Assembly (NCBI RefSeq): GCF_013761175.1
Contig: NZ_JACDUR010000005.1
Span: 530,970 to 594,969 of the forward strand
DNA: 64,000 nucleotides
Source: Nonomuraea soli
GTDB taxonomy: Bacteria > Actinomycetota > Actinomycetes > Streptosporangiales > Streptosporangiaceae
Direction: 5' to 3'
The notes beneath the pieces are model-generated. The model did not search any database and was not told the origin of the DNA. It saw only the letters and a list, made by a program, of their open reading frames with translations. Position numbers and translations under genes: made by a program. Below are positions 1 to 7,839 of the stretch, piece after piece. Each line of letters starts with the position of its first letter. Position 1 is the first letter of the stretch.

Positions 1-49
1 GCGCAGCCACATCCCGGTATCGGTGATCACTTGTACTCCTTCTGCCGAT

Positions 50-244
50 TCACCGTGAGGACCATGAATTCGGCGCTTCGAAGGCTCTCGGCTCGTCCCA
101 GGCGGGCAGTCGAGCTGGAGCGTCGTCGTCCTGGCCGGCCTTCGCCGCCAGGGTCCTGGCCAGCGCCGCCATGACCGCGGCGATCTCTTCCGGGGCGGGG
201 TCCCCGCCGACGAACCGCACCTTGACCTGCTCGTCGCCGGGCAT
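50..244 (-). CDS. Acyl-CoA carboxylase epsilon subunit
   Basis: A 64-residue protein with the hallmark of actinobacterial acyl-CoA carboxylase epsilon subunits: an opening with VKVRFVGGDPAPEE, a helical stretch, then a short charged linker and a C-terminal W-x-EPR element. In this family the small subunit binds the carboxyltransferase beta subunit and stimulates the holoenzyme. Its ATG overlaps the stop codon of the upstream beta-subunit gene as TGATG, so the two are translationally coupled and almost certainly form one complex. The biotin carboxylase/BCCP alpha subunit is not in the window. The 49 bases beyond its stop codon hold nothing I can identify. Confidence 0.85.
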   Translation of the reverse strand: MPGDEQVKVRFVGGDPAPEEIAAVMAALARTLAAKAGQDDDAPARLPAWDEPRAFEAPNSWSSR

Positions 245-1830
245 CACAGCGGCAGGTTCCCGTGCTTGCGGTAGGGCACCTTGGCGCTCTTGGCGCGCAG
301 CATGGCCAGCGAGCGGGCCAGGACGGACCGGGTCTCGGCGGGGTCGATGACGTCGTCCACCAGGCCGCGCTCGGCGGCGTAGTAGGCGTGCATGAGCTCC
401 TGCCGGTAGCGGCTGATCATCTCGGCGCGCATGGCCTCCGGGTCGTCGGCTGCGGCGATCTCCTTGCGGAACACGACGTTGGCCGCGCCCTCCGCGCCCA
501 TCACCGCGATCTCGTTGGTCGGCCAGGCGAAGGACAGGTCCGCGCCGATGGAGCGGGAGTCCATGACGATGTAGGCGCCGCCGTACGCCTTGCGCAGGAT
601 GACCTGGATGCGGGGGACGGTGGCGTTGCAGTAGGCGTAGAGCAGCTTGGCGCCGTGCCGGATGATGCCGGCGTGCTCCTGGTCCTTGCCGGGCAGGAAG
701 CCCGGCACGTCGACGAGGGTGACCAGCGGGATGCTGAAGGCGTCGCAGAACTGGACGAACCTGGCGGCCTTCTCGGAGGCGTCGATGTCGAGCGCGCCGG
801 CCAGGGAGGACGGCTGGTTGGCCACGACGCCGACCACGTGGCCGTCGATCCTGGCCAGGGCGCAGATGACGTTGGTGGCCCACAGGGTGTGCACCTCGAA
901 GAAGTCGCCCAGGTCGACGATCTCCCTGATCACCTCGCGGATGTCGTAGGAGCGGTTCAGCTCGACGGGCACGATGTCGAGGAGCGCGTCGCATCGGCGG
1001 TCGGCCGGGTCGCCCGCCGGGACGTACGGCGCGGCCTCGCGGTTGTTGGCCGGCAGCAGCGACAGCAGGTAGCGGACCGCGTCCAGGCAGTCCGCCTCGT
1101 CGGCGTAGACGAACCCGGCGGCTCCGGAGACCGTGCCGTGCACCTGGGCGCCGCCCAGCCCGTCGTGGCTGATCTTCTCGCCGGTCACCGCCTCGACCAC
1201 GCTCGGGCCGGTGATGTACATCTGCGAGATCCCGTCGACCATGAACGTGAAGTCGGTGAGCGCCGGGGAGTAGGTGGCGCCGCCGGCGCAGGGGCCGAGC
1301 ATCACGCTGATCTGGGGGATGACCCCTGAGGCCCGGACGTTGCGCTGGAAGATCCCGCCGTAGCCGGCCAGGGCGGTCACACCCTCCTGGATGCGCGCGC
1401 CGGCGCCGTCGCTGAGGCTGACGAGCGGGGCTCCGGTGGCCGCCGCGAGGTCCATCAGCTTGTGGATCTTCTGGGCGTGGGCCTCGCCGAGCGAGCCGCC
1501 GAAGATCCGGAAGTCGTGGGCGTAGGCGAAGACCGTACGGCCGTGCACCGTGCCCCAGCCTGCCACCACGCCGTCGCTGTACGGCCTGCGGTTCTCCAGG
1601 CCGAAGCCGCTGGCCCGGTGCCTGCGCAGCTGCTCGATCTCGGTGAAGCTACCCGGGTCGAAAAGGAGGTCCAGCCGTTCGTCGACGGTGAGTTTGCCTT
1701 TGGCTTGTTGCTGTTTCGTCGCCGATTGCAGGTCACCGCCGCGCGCCTGGTCTTTGAGCATGCCGAGCTCGGAGACTCTCTCCCGCATCGAGAGAGGCGT
1801 TTCAAGACCGCGTTCTGTAGTCAGCGTCAC
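244..1830 (-). CDS. Acyl-CoA carboxylase beta subunit (carboxyltransferase)
   Basis: A 528-residue carboxyltransferase of the PccB/AccB family, which moves the carboxyl group from biotin to an acyl-CoA to make malonyl- or methylmalonyl-CoA in the cytoplasm. The two oxyanion-forming glycine motifs are visible: GPCAGGATYSP (about 179-189) and RKAYGGAYIVM (about 413-423). At position 421 there is Ile, where S. coelicolor PccB carries Asp422; that position is known to steer acyl-CoA choice, and Ile is the state of the acetyl-CoA-accepting type, so strict propionyl-CoA specificity is not expected. The GTG start at 1830 has a GAGAGGA ribosome site about nine bases upstream; an internal Met15 is the alternative. 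It is coupled to the epsilon subunit. Confidence 0.93.
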   Translation of the reverse strand: MTLTTERGLETPLSMRERVSELGMLKDQARGGDLQSATKQQQAKGKLTVDERLDLLFDPGSFTEIEQLRRHRASGFGLENRRPYSDGVVAGWGTVHGRTVFAYAHDFRIFGGSLGEAHAQKIHKLMDLAAATGAPLVSLSDGAGARIQEGVTALAGYGGIFQRNVRASGVIPQISVMLGPCAGGATYSPALTDFTFMVDGISQMYITGPSVVEAVTGEKISHDGLGGAQVHGTVSGAAGFVYADEADCLDAVRYLLSLLPANNREAAPYVPAGDPADRRCDALLDIVPVELNRSYDIREVIREIVDLGDFFEVHTLWATNVICALARIDGHVVGVVANQPSSLAGALDIDASEKAARFVQFCDAFSIPLVTLVDVPGFLPGKDQEHAGIIRHGAKLLYAYCNATVPRIQVILRKAYGGAYIVMDSRSIGADLSFAWPTNEIAVMGAEGAANVVFRKEIAAADDPEAMRAEMISRYRQELMHAYYAAERGLVDDVIDPAETRSVLARSLAMLRAKSAKVPYRKHGNLPL

Positions 1831-2017
1831 GTCAATATTTCCTCTCGGCTAACAAGCGGGCGGATTCGAAAGCCACGTGTGCCGATGCCCCACTCAGTCA
1901 AGGCTCATTTCAACCCGGTGGGCGGCGGCGCAGCTACCGGGGACCGCCCCTTAACCTGCGGCTGAATGGCCCCTACGGGTGGCTCTCCCGCGCCGGAGAG
2001 CTGCCTATGATCAGTGC

Positions 2018-2836
2018 ATGAGCCTGCTGGCCATCAGCGATCTGCACGTGCGCCATCCGGAGAACCGGCGGTTAGTCGCGGAGCTGCGCCCGGGTTCCGG
2101 CGACGACTGGCTGCTCGTGGCCGGCGACGTGGGCGAGTTCATGGCTGATGTGCTGTGGGCGTTGCGCCTGCTCAGTGAGCGTTTCGCCAAGGTGGTGTGG
2201 GTGCCGGGCAACCACGAGTTGTGGACTCCGGCCGACGATCCGGTGCGGCTGCGTGGCGAGGCCCGTTACCGCCATCTGGTGGACCGCTGCCGCGACCTGG
2301 GCGTCGTCACTCCTGAGGACCCCTATCCGGTCTGGCGGGGCGAGGGCGGGCCGGTGACGATCGCGCCGCTGTTCCTGCTGTACGACTACAGCTTCCGCAT
2401 GCCCGGCGTCGCGACCAAGGACGAGGCGCTGGAGCAGGCCTACGAGGCCGGTGTCGTCTGCACCGACGAGTTCCTCCTGCACCCCGACCCCTACCCCACC
2501 CGTGACGCCTGGTGCGAGGCCCGGGTCGCGGAGACGGCCGCCCGGCTGGCCGCCCTGCCCGCGGACCTGCCGACGGTCCTGGTCAACCACTATCCGCTGG
2601 TGCGCGAACCCACCCGCGTGCTGAGGCATCCCGAGTTCGCGCTGTGGTGCGGCACCGAACGGACCGCTGACTGGCACGTGAGGTACGGCGCCGCCGCCAT
2701 GGTCTACGGTCACCTGCACATTCCGCGCAGCACGGTTTACGACGGGGTGCGTTTCGAGGAGGTCTCCGTCGGCTATCCGCGGGAATGGAAGCCCCGGGCC
2801 AGGGGCCCCGCGCTCCGCACCATTCTGCCTGGGTAG
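2018..2836 (+). CDS. Metallophosphoesterase
   Basis: A 272-residue calcineurin-like phosphoesterase. The N-terminus shows the metal-binding series of the family: an SDLHVRHPEN segment (D-x-H), then AGDVGEF (G-D), GNHELW (G-N-H-E) near residue 67, a later VNHYPL and a C-terminal GHLHIPRS (G-H-x-H). These bind two metal ions in a cytoplasmic phosphodiesterase. The start is the ATG immediately before SLLAISDLH; an in-frame GTG 39 bases upstream would add residues unlike the family. The substrate cannot be inferred. The gene stands alone, divergent from the carboxylase genes. Confidence 0.88.
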   Translation: MSLLAISDLHVRHPENRRLVAELRPGSGDDWLLVAGDVGEFMADVLWALRLLSERFAKVVWVPGNHELWTPADDPVRLRGEARYRHLVDRCRDLGVVTPEDPYPVWRGEGGPVTIAPLFLLYDYSFRMPGVATKDEALEQAYEAGVVCTDEFLLHPDPYPTRDAWCEARVAETAARLAALPADLPTVLVNHYPLVREPTRVLRHPEFALWCGTERTADWHVRYGAAAMVYGHLHIPRSTVYDGVRFEEVSVGYPREWKPRARGPALRTILPG

Positions 2837-2923
2837 TGGATTCTAGGGGTTACTCGCTCTCTCCGATCGGGCGAACAATGGAGCCGCTCGTCCATATTTC
2901 GAGCAGCACGTGAGGAGAGACCG

Positions 2924-3964
2924 TTGGACTTTGGCCTTTTCTATTTCGCTGACGAGGCAAGAGCCGGGACCGACCCGTACCGGCTGCTGCTGGAAGGTGC
3001 CCGTTTCGCCGACACCCACGGTTTCTCTGCGGTGTGGACGCCGGAACGGCATTTCCATGAATTCGGCGGCCGTTATCCCAATCCCGCCGTCACCGCCGCG
3101 GCCATCGCCGCCGTCACCCGCAATGTCGCGATCCGCGCCGGCAGCGTCGTGGCTCCCCTGCACCACCCGGCGCGTATCGCCGAGGAGTGGGCGGTGGTGG
3201 ACAACCTGTCGGGTGGCCGCGCCGGCATCTCCTTCGCCCCCGGCTGGCACGCGGTCGACTTCGCCCTGCGGCCCGAGAACTACGCCGACCGCCGGCAGGT
3301 GACGGCCGACACGATCGACACCGTGCGCCGCCTGTGGCGCCAGGAGTCGGTCGAGCTCGCCGACGGCACCGGCGAGGCGGTCAAGATCCGGACCCATCCG
3401 GCGCCGATCCAGCCCGAGCTGCCGACCTGGCTGACGAGTTCGGGCAGTCCCGAGACGTTCCGGCAGGCGGGCGAGCTCGGTGTGGGCATCCTGACCCACC
3501 TGCTCGGCCAGAGCCTGGACGATCTGGCGGGCAAGGTGGCCGACTATCGTGCGCGCTTCGCCGCCGGGCACGGCGGCACCGGTCATGTCGTGCTGATGCT
3601 GCACACCTTCATCGGCGAGGACCGGGCCCGCGTGCGGGAGATCGTTCACGGCCCGTTCACCGACTACCTCCGCAGCTCGATCGGGCTGGTGTTGAAGGCC
3701 GCCCAGGAGCTGATGCCGGGGCTGGACGCCGAGTCGATGGATCCCGAGGACCTGGAGTTCCTCCTGGAGGTCTCCTTCGACCGCTACTTCGACACCGGCG
3801 GCCTGTTCGGCACCGTCGAGGACGGGCTATCCGTGCTGGAGTCCCTGGAGCGTGTCGGCGTCGACGAGATCGGCTGCCTGATCGACTTCGTTCCCGACAC
3901 CGATCTCGTGCTGGACGGCCTGCGGCACCTCGACCGGCTCAAGCGTGCGTGGGAGAGCCGGTGA
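2924..3964 (+). CDS. Luciferase-like FMN-dependent monooxygenase, MupA/Atu3640 type
   Basis: A 346-residue alpha/beta-barrel bacterial-luciferase family protein. It opens with DFGLFYFADE and carries VWTPERHFHEFGG and RAGSVVAPLHHP, features of the subgroup often found inside nonribosomal peptide and polyketide clusters (the MupA-like family), where members oxidise a biosynthetic intermediate using reduced FMN. The TTG start at 2924 follows a GAGGAGAG ribosome site. Only three bases separate it from a flavin reductase gene that can supply FMNH2, so the pair looks like a complete two-component monooxygenase. No biosynthetic assembly line is in the window, so the substrate is unknown. Confidence 0.87.
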   Translation: MDFGLFYFADEARAGTDPYRLLLEGARFADTHGFSAVWTPERHFHEFGGRYPNPAVTAAAIAAVTRNVAIRAGSVVAPLHHPARIAEEWAVVDNLSGGRAGISFAPGWHAVDFALRPENYADRRQVTADTIDTVRRLWRQESVELADGTGEAVKIRTHPAPIQPELPTWLTSSGSPETFRQAGELGVGILTHLLGQSLDDLAGKVADYRARFAAGHGGTGHVVLMLHTFIGEDRARVREIVHGPFTDYLRSSIGLVLKAAQELMPGLDAESMDPEDLEFLLEVSFDRYFDTGGLFGTVEDGLSVLESLERVGVDEIGCLIDFVPDTDLVLDGLRHLDRLKRAWESR

Positions 3965-3967
3965 GAG

Positions 3968-4486
3968 ATGATCGATAACCTGACGATGCGCAGGGTGCTG
4001 GGCCACTACCCGACCGGGGTGGTCGTGATCGCCGCGATGTCGGGCGGCGAGCCGTACGGGTTCACGGTCAACTCCTTCACCTCCGTGTCCCTCGACCCGC
4101 CCATCGTGTCCTTCTGCGCCGCGCACACCTCCTCCACCTGGCCGCACATCCGCGAGGCGGGCGCCTTCACGATCAGTCTGCTGAGTGTGGGGCAGGCGGA
4201 GGTCTGCCGGTCGTTCGCCACCAAGGGCGCCGACCGTTTCGCCGGGGTCGACTGGTCGCTCAAGGCCGGCGGGCATCCCGCGATCACCGGTGCGCTGGCG
4301 TGGATCGACTGCGTCCTGGAGGCCAGCCATCTCGTCGGTGACCACGAGCTCGCCCTGGCGCGCGTCACCGCGCTGACCACCGGCGAGGGCGACTCCGGTC
4401 CCCTGGTCTTCCACCGGGGAAGCCTCCATCGTGTCTGCGCCGACGCGCTGCACGCCCCCTGCCGCACTCTGCAGCCGGTCTCCTGA
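3968..4486 (+). CDS. Flavin reductase family protein
   Basis: A 172-residue FMN-binding split-barrel protein of the flavin reductase (HpaC/DIM6-NTAB) type. Diagnostic stretches are LGHYPTGVVVIAA near the N-terminus, GFTVNSFTSVSLDPPIVSFC (flavin binding, about residues 35-55) and SFATKGADRF. Enzymes of this family reduce free FMN or FAD with NAD(P)H and hand it to a partner oxygenase. It lies three bases after the luciferase-like monooxygenase gene, so it is most likely that enzyme's reductase. A strong hairpin terminator follows, which ends this two-gene operon. Confidence 0.9.
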   Translation: MIDNLTMRRVLGHYPTGVVVIAAMSGGEPYGFTVNSFTSVSLDPPIVSFCAAHTSSTWPHIREAGAFTISLLSVGQAEVCRSFATKGADRFAGVDWSLKAGGHPAITGALAWIDCVLEASHLVGDHELALARVTALTTGEGDSGPLVFHRGSLHRVCADALHAPCRTLQPVS

Positions 4487-4504
4487 TCCTTCTTTCCCCA
4501 CCCC

Positions 4505-4549
4505 GGAAGGCCCGGGCCCACCCCCCGGGCCCGGGCCTTCCCCTTTTCC
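4505..4549 (+). terminator. Rho-independent terminator after the monooxygenase/reductase pair
   Basis: A perfect 15-bp inverted repeat (4505-4519 with 4527-4541) leaves a 7-nt loop and is followed by a short T-rich tract (4542-4549). The 19 bases before it hold the end of the flavin reductase gene. This separates the monooxygenase operon from the PadR/MoxR genes. Confidence 0.85.
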
Positions 4550-4563
4550 TGGTGGCAGGTGAC

Positions 4564-5076
4564 ATGAGCCTTCGACATGCCGTACTCGGACTCCTCGCGC
4601 GCGATCCTGGCAGCGGCTACGACCTGATGAAGTTGTTCGACACCTCGCTGCGCACCGTCTGGCCCGCCACGCGGAGCCAGCTGTACGGCGAGCTGTCCAG
4701 GCTCGCCGACGCGGGGCTCGTCCACGTCAGCGCCCCCGGCGGCCGAGGCCGCAAGGAGTACTCCATCACCGACGCCGGCCGTGCCGAGTTGCACGCCTGG
4801 CTGCTGTCCGGGCCGTCGCGCGGCGCCCGGAGCGAGATGTTGCTCCGGCTGTGCTTCCTCGGCCAGGTGGAGCCGTCCGACGCCCGCGCGTACCTGCGGC
4901 ATCAGGCCGAGCTGGCCGCCAAGGAGCTGGCCGAGCTGGAGGCCGTCGAGCGGCTCGTGCCGGAGCGCGGCCGGCTGGCCTTCGAGCTCGGCCTGCGCCA
5001 CCTGCGGGTGCAGCAGGAGTGGGCGGCATGGGCCGAGGGGCGGCTGGCCGAATCGGGGGCCACAATGACAGAATAA
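4564..5076 (+). CDS. PadR family transcriptional regulator
   Basis: A 170-residue PadR-type winged-helix regulator. The N-terminal domain MSLRHAVLGLL...SGYDL is followed by the recognition segment WPATRSQLYGELSRL and the wing VSAPGGRGRKEYSITDAG; the C-terminal half is the helical Vir_act_alpha_C-type dimerisation part. The start chosen is ATG 4564, since homologs begin directly with this motif; an in-frame GTG lies 12 bases upstream. It sits just after a terminator and 33 bases before the MoxR ATPase gene in the same direction, so it may be cotranscribed with and control that operon, though it could equally regulate the oxygenase pair upstream. Confidence 0.88.
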   Translation: MSLRHAVLGLLARDPGSGYDLMKLFDTSLRTVWPATRSQLYGELSRLADAGLVHVSAPGGRGRKEYSITDAGRAELHAWLLSGPSRGARSEMLLRLCFLGQVEPSDARAYLRHQAELAAKELAELEAVERLVPERGRLAFELGLRHLRVQQEWAAWAEGRLAESGATMTE

Positions 5077-5109
5077 GATTCGGTTTGCTACCGACCTCAA
5101 GGAGCGTGG

Positions 5110-5943
5110 ATGTTCAACTCGCCCGCCGACGTGAGCGAGCGCCTGAGCGCCGCCGGCTACCTCTCCGACGACGCGATAGCCACGAGCGTCTTCCTGGCGG
5201 CCGCCCTGGGCAAGCCGCTGCTGACGGAAGGCCCGGCGGGTGTGGGCAAGACCCAGCTGGCCAAGGCCGTGGCGCAGGCCACGGGCGCACGGCTGATCAG
5301 GCTCCAGTGCTACGAGGGCCTCGACGAGGCCAGGGCCCTGTACGAGTGGAACTACAAGAAGCAGCTCCTGCGCATCCAGGCCACCAGCGCCGACGACGAC
5401 ATCTTCACCGAGGAGTTCCTGCTCGAGAGGCCGCTGCTCAAGGCCATCAGGAGCACCGAGCCCACGGTCCTGCTCATCGACGAGACCGACAAGGCCGACG
5501 TCGAGGTGGAGGGGCTGCTGCTGGAGCTGCTGTCGGACTTCCAGGTGACGATTCCGGAGCTGGGCACGATCGAGGCGGTGCGCAGGCCGTACGTCATCCT
5601 CACCTCCAACGCGACCCGCGAGCTGTCGGAGGCGCTCAAGCGGCGCTGCCTGTACCTCCACATCGAGTACCCGACGCCGGAGCGCGAGCGCGACATCGTG
5701 CTCAGCCAGGTGCCCACGATCCGCCAGGACCTGGCCGAGCAGCTGGCCAGGACGGTGGCGACGTTGCGGGCGATGGAGCTGAAGAAGGCGCCGTCGGTGG
5801 CCGAGACGATCGACTGGGCCAGGACCCTGCTCGCGCTGGGCAAGGACGACCTCGACGAGGAGACCATCGGGCAGACGCTCGGCGTCGTGCTCAAGCACGC
5901 CTCCGACCAGGACCGGGCGATCAAGGAACTGGGGCTCAAGTGA
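5110..5943 (+). CDS. MoxR family AAA+ ATPase
   Basis: A 277-residue AAA+ ATPase of the MoxR type, a class that acts as a chaperone-like motor on a partner VWA-domain protein. Walker A is GPAGVGKT (41-48), Walker B LLIDETDK (121-128), sensor-1 is in ILTSNATR (Asn167), and the arginine-finger region RRC lies at about 178-180. The ribosome site AAGGAG is six bases before the ATG. Its TGA is part of a GTGA overlap with the VWA gene, so the two proteins are translationally coupled, as expected for a motor and its substrate adaptor. Confidence 0.93.
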   Translation: MFNSPADVSERLSAAGYLSDDAIATSVFLAAALGKPLLTEGPAGVGKTQLAKAVAQATGARLIRLQCYEGLDEARALYEWNYKKQLLRIQATSADDDIFTEEFLLERPLLKAIRSTEPTVLLIDETDKADVEVEGLLLELLSDFQVTIPELGTIEAVRRPYVILTSNATRELSEALKRRCLYLHIEYPTPERERDIVLSQVPTIRQDLAEQLARTVATLRAMELKKAPSVAETIDWARTLLALGKDDLDEETIGQTLGVVLKHASDQDRAIKELGLK

Positions 5944-7286
5944 GAGAGAGCCTGGTCGACCGGCATGTGGGATTCCTGCACGCGTTGCGTGGCGCGGGCA
6001 TCCCGGTGTCGGTGGCCGAAGGGCTCGACGCGGCGGCGGCGCTGCGCGTCATCGAGATGGGCGACCGCGACCTGCTGAAGTCCGCCTACGCGGCGACGCT
6101 GGTCAAGAAGCCGTCGTACCGGCCCGGCTTCGACGTGCTGTTCGATCTGTGGTTCCCGCCGTCGACCAGCGGGCTGTACAGCGCGCCGCGCGACGACCTG
6201 CAGGAGGCGACTCCCCAGCAGTTGCGCGACGAGCTGGCCAGGCTGCTGGCCAACGGCGGCGACGAGGAGATGCGGCAGTTCGCCAGGGCGATGGTCGAGC
6301 GCTTCGGACGCCAGCCGGCCGGTCCCGGCCGGCAGAACTGGTTCTCCTACAGCGTGATGCGCGCCCTGTCGCCCGAGACGCTCATCGCCAGGCTGCTGGA
6401 GGGGATCGAGCGCGGCACCCTGCACGAGAAGCGGGCACGCACGCACATCTCGGCCAAGATCCGGCAGTTCGAGTCGGAGGTCGCCTCCGACGTGCGACGC
6501 AGGATCGCCGAGGACTCCGGCATCGAGAAGATCGCCAAGTCGGCGGTGCGCCCCCCGCTCGACCAGATCGACTTCCTCAGGGCCACCAAGCAGGATCTCA
6601 CCGACCTGCGGCGGGAGGTCTACCCCCTGGCCAGGCGCCTGGCCACCAGGCTGGCGATCAAGCACCGCCACGACAAGCAGGGCCGCCTCGACTTCAGGCG
6701 GACCGTGCGCGCCTCCCTGCAGACCGGAGGGGTCCCGCTCACCACCCACTTCAAGCCGCCCCGCCCCCACAAGCCCGAGCTCGTCGTGCTCTGCGACACC
6801 AGCGACTCGGTCTCCAGCTTCGCCCACTTCACCCTGCTGCTCACCTACGCGCTCAAGGAGCAGTTCACCAAGGTGCGGGCGTTCGGCTTCGTCGACACGG
6901 TCGACGAGATCACCCGCTTCTTCGCACCGGGGGCCGACTTCCTCGACGCGGTCACCCGCCTGGCGAGCGAGGCCGACATGACCCGCTTCGGCAGGACCAA
7001 CTACGGCCACGCCTTCGAGCGTTTCGCGGAGAAGTACGGCGACGCGATCGGGCCCAGGACCTCGCTGCTCATCCTGGGCGACGCCCGCTCCAACTACCAG
7101 CCGCCCGCCGCCGACACGCTCAGGCGGCTGGCGGGCAAGGCGCGCCACGCCCACTGGCTCAACCCCGAGCCGCGTGCCCAGTGGGACACGGGCGACTCCG
7201 TCGCCTCCGGCTACGGCGCGATCGTGCCGATGCGGGAGTGCCGCAACGTGGCCCAGCTGGCGGAGTTCATCGAAGATCTAAACTGA
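5940..7286 (+). CDS. VWA domain-containing CoxE-like protein, MoxR partner
   Basis: A 448-residue protein of the VWA_CoxE type. The first 270 residues are helical and charged. The VWA domain has a complete metal-ion-dependent adhesion site: DTSDS (286-290), a Thr in GRTNYGHA (about 353) and the Asp in LGDARSN (about 381). In MoxR-VWA pairs the ATPase remodels the VWA protein, which in turn engages a target such as a metalloenzyme, a membrane complex or a conflict-system effector. The GTG start at 5940 overlaps the MoxR stop as GTGA. Four bases after its own stop begins the gene for a small membrane protein, which points to a three-component operon. Confidence 0.92.
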   Translation: MRESLVDRHVGFLHALRGAGIPVSVAEGLDAAAALRVIEMGDRDLLKSAYAATLVKKPSYRPGFDVLFDLWFPPSTSGLYSAPRDDLQEATPQQLRDELARLLANGGDEEMRQFARAMVERFGRQPAGPGRQNWFSYSVMRALSPETLIARLLEGIERGTLHEKRARTHISAKIRQFESEVASDVRRRIAEDSGIEKIAKSAVRPPLDQIDFLRATKQDLTDLRREVYPLARRLATRLAIKHRHDKQGRLDFRRTVRASLQTGGVPLTTHFKPPRPHKPELVVLCDTSDSVSSFAHFTLLLTYALKEQFTKVRAFGFVDTVDEITRFFAPGADFLDAVTRLASEADMTRFGRTNYGHAFERFAEKYGDAIGPRTSLLILGDARSNYQPPAADTLRRLAGKARHAHWLNPEPRAQWDTGDSVASGYGAIVPMRECRNVAQLAEFIEDLN

Positions 7287-7290
7287 TCCC

Positions 7291-7839
7291 ATGTGGTGGT
7301 TACGCCGGCCAGGACCTGATCCGGCCCAGCTCAGGCAGGCCCAGGCCGTGGCCTACGGCTCCCAGTTGCTCAGCGAGGCGCGCGAGGAGCTGAACAAGGC
7401 CGACTCCAAGGCCCAGGTGCTGCTCGGCGTGGTCGGCATCGGCCTGGGCGCGATCGCCGGTGGCCTGCTGGCGGGCAGTTGGAAGCCCCAGGACCTCTCC
7501 GACGCCGTCGAGTGGTTGTGGTGGGCCGGGGTGGTGGCCGCGCTCGCCTCGGTCGGCGTGCTGTCGGGTGCCGTCTATCCCCGCCTCGACCGGCGCAACG
7601 GCAGCGGCAGGATCATGTACTTCCACGACGTGTCGCACTTCAGGACCGTCGACGACGTGACCACCGCGCTGCGCCAGTCGGCCGAACTCGACCTCGAGCG
7701 CGTCACCCACCAGCTCCTGCGGCTCAGCCGGATCGCCACGCGAAAGTACCGGCTGATCCGCTGGGGGTTCTGGCTGGCGGTGACGGCCGCGCTGACGAGC
7801 ATCAGCGCGGTGGTCATCAACCTGCCGCTCAGTCCCTAG
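7291..7839 (+). CDS. Three-helix membrane protein resembling Pycsar effectors (PycTM/DUF5706)
   Basis: A 182-residue inner-membrane protein. A conserved helix with the signature LNKADSKAQVLLG (about 35-46) leads into transmembrane segment 1 (43-62); segment 2 is at about 75-96 and segment 3 at about 157-177, with a cytoplasmic helical region between 2 and 3. The A-D-x-K-A-x-x-L-L element just before the first helix and the overall plan match the PycTM-like effector family known from Pycsar defence, in which membrane disruption kills infected cells. No nucleotide cyclase is adjacent, so the sensor would have to be different. It starts four bases after the VWA stop. The assignment rests on motif and topology only. 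Confidence 0.7.
   Translation: MWWLRRPGPDPAQLRQAQAVAYGSQLLSEAREELNKADSKAQVLLGVVGIGLGAIAGGLLAGSWKPQDLSDAVEWLWWAGVVAALASVGVLSGAVYPRLDRRNGSGRIMYFHDVSHFRTVDDVTTALRQSAELDLERVTHQLLRLSRIATRKYRLIRWGFWLAVTAALTSISAVVINLPLSP

Noticed and set aside
262-1329. Long + strand frame antisense to the carboxylase beta subunit
   Set aside because: Val/Gly/Asp-rich shadow translation without domains; the reverse strand encodes a full carboxyltransferase.
2886-2904. GCTCG-N9-CGAGC before the luciferase-like gene as an operator
   Set aside because: Arms of only five bases in GC-rich DNA are too likely by chance, and no second copy was found.
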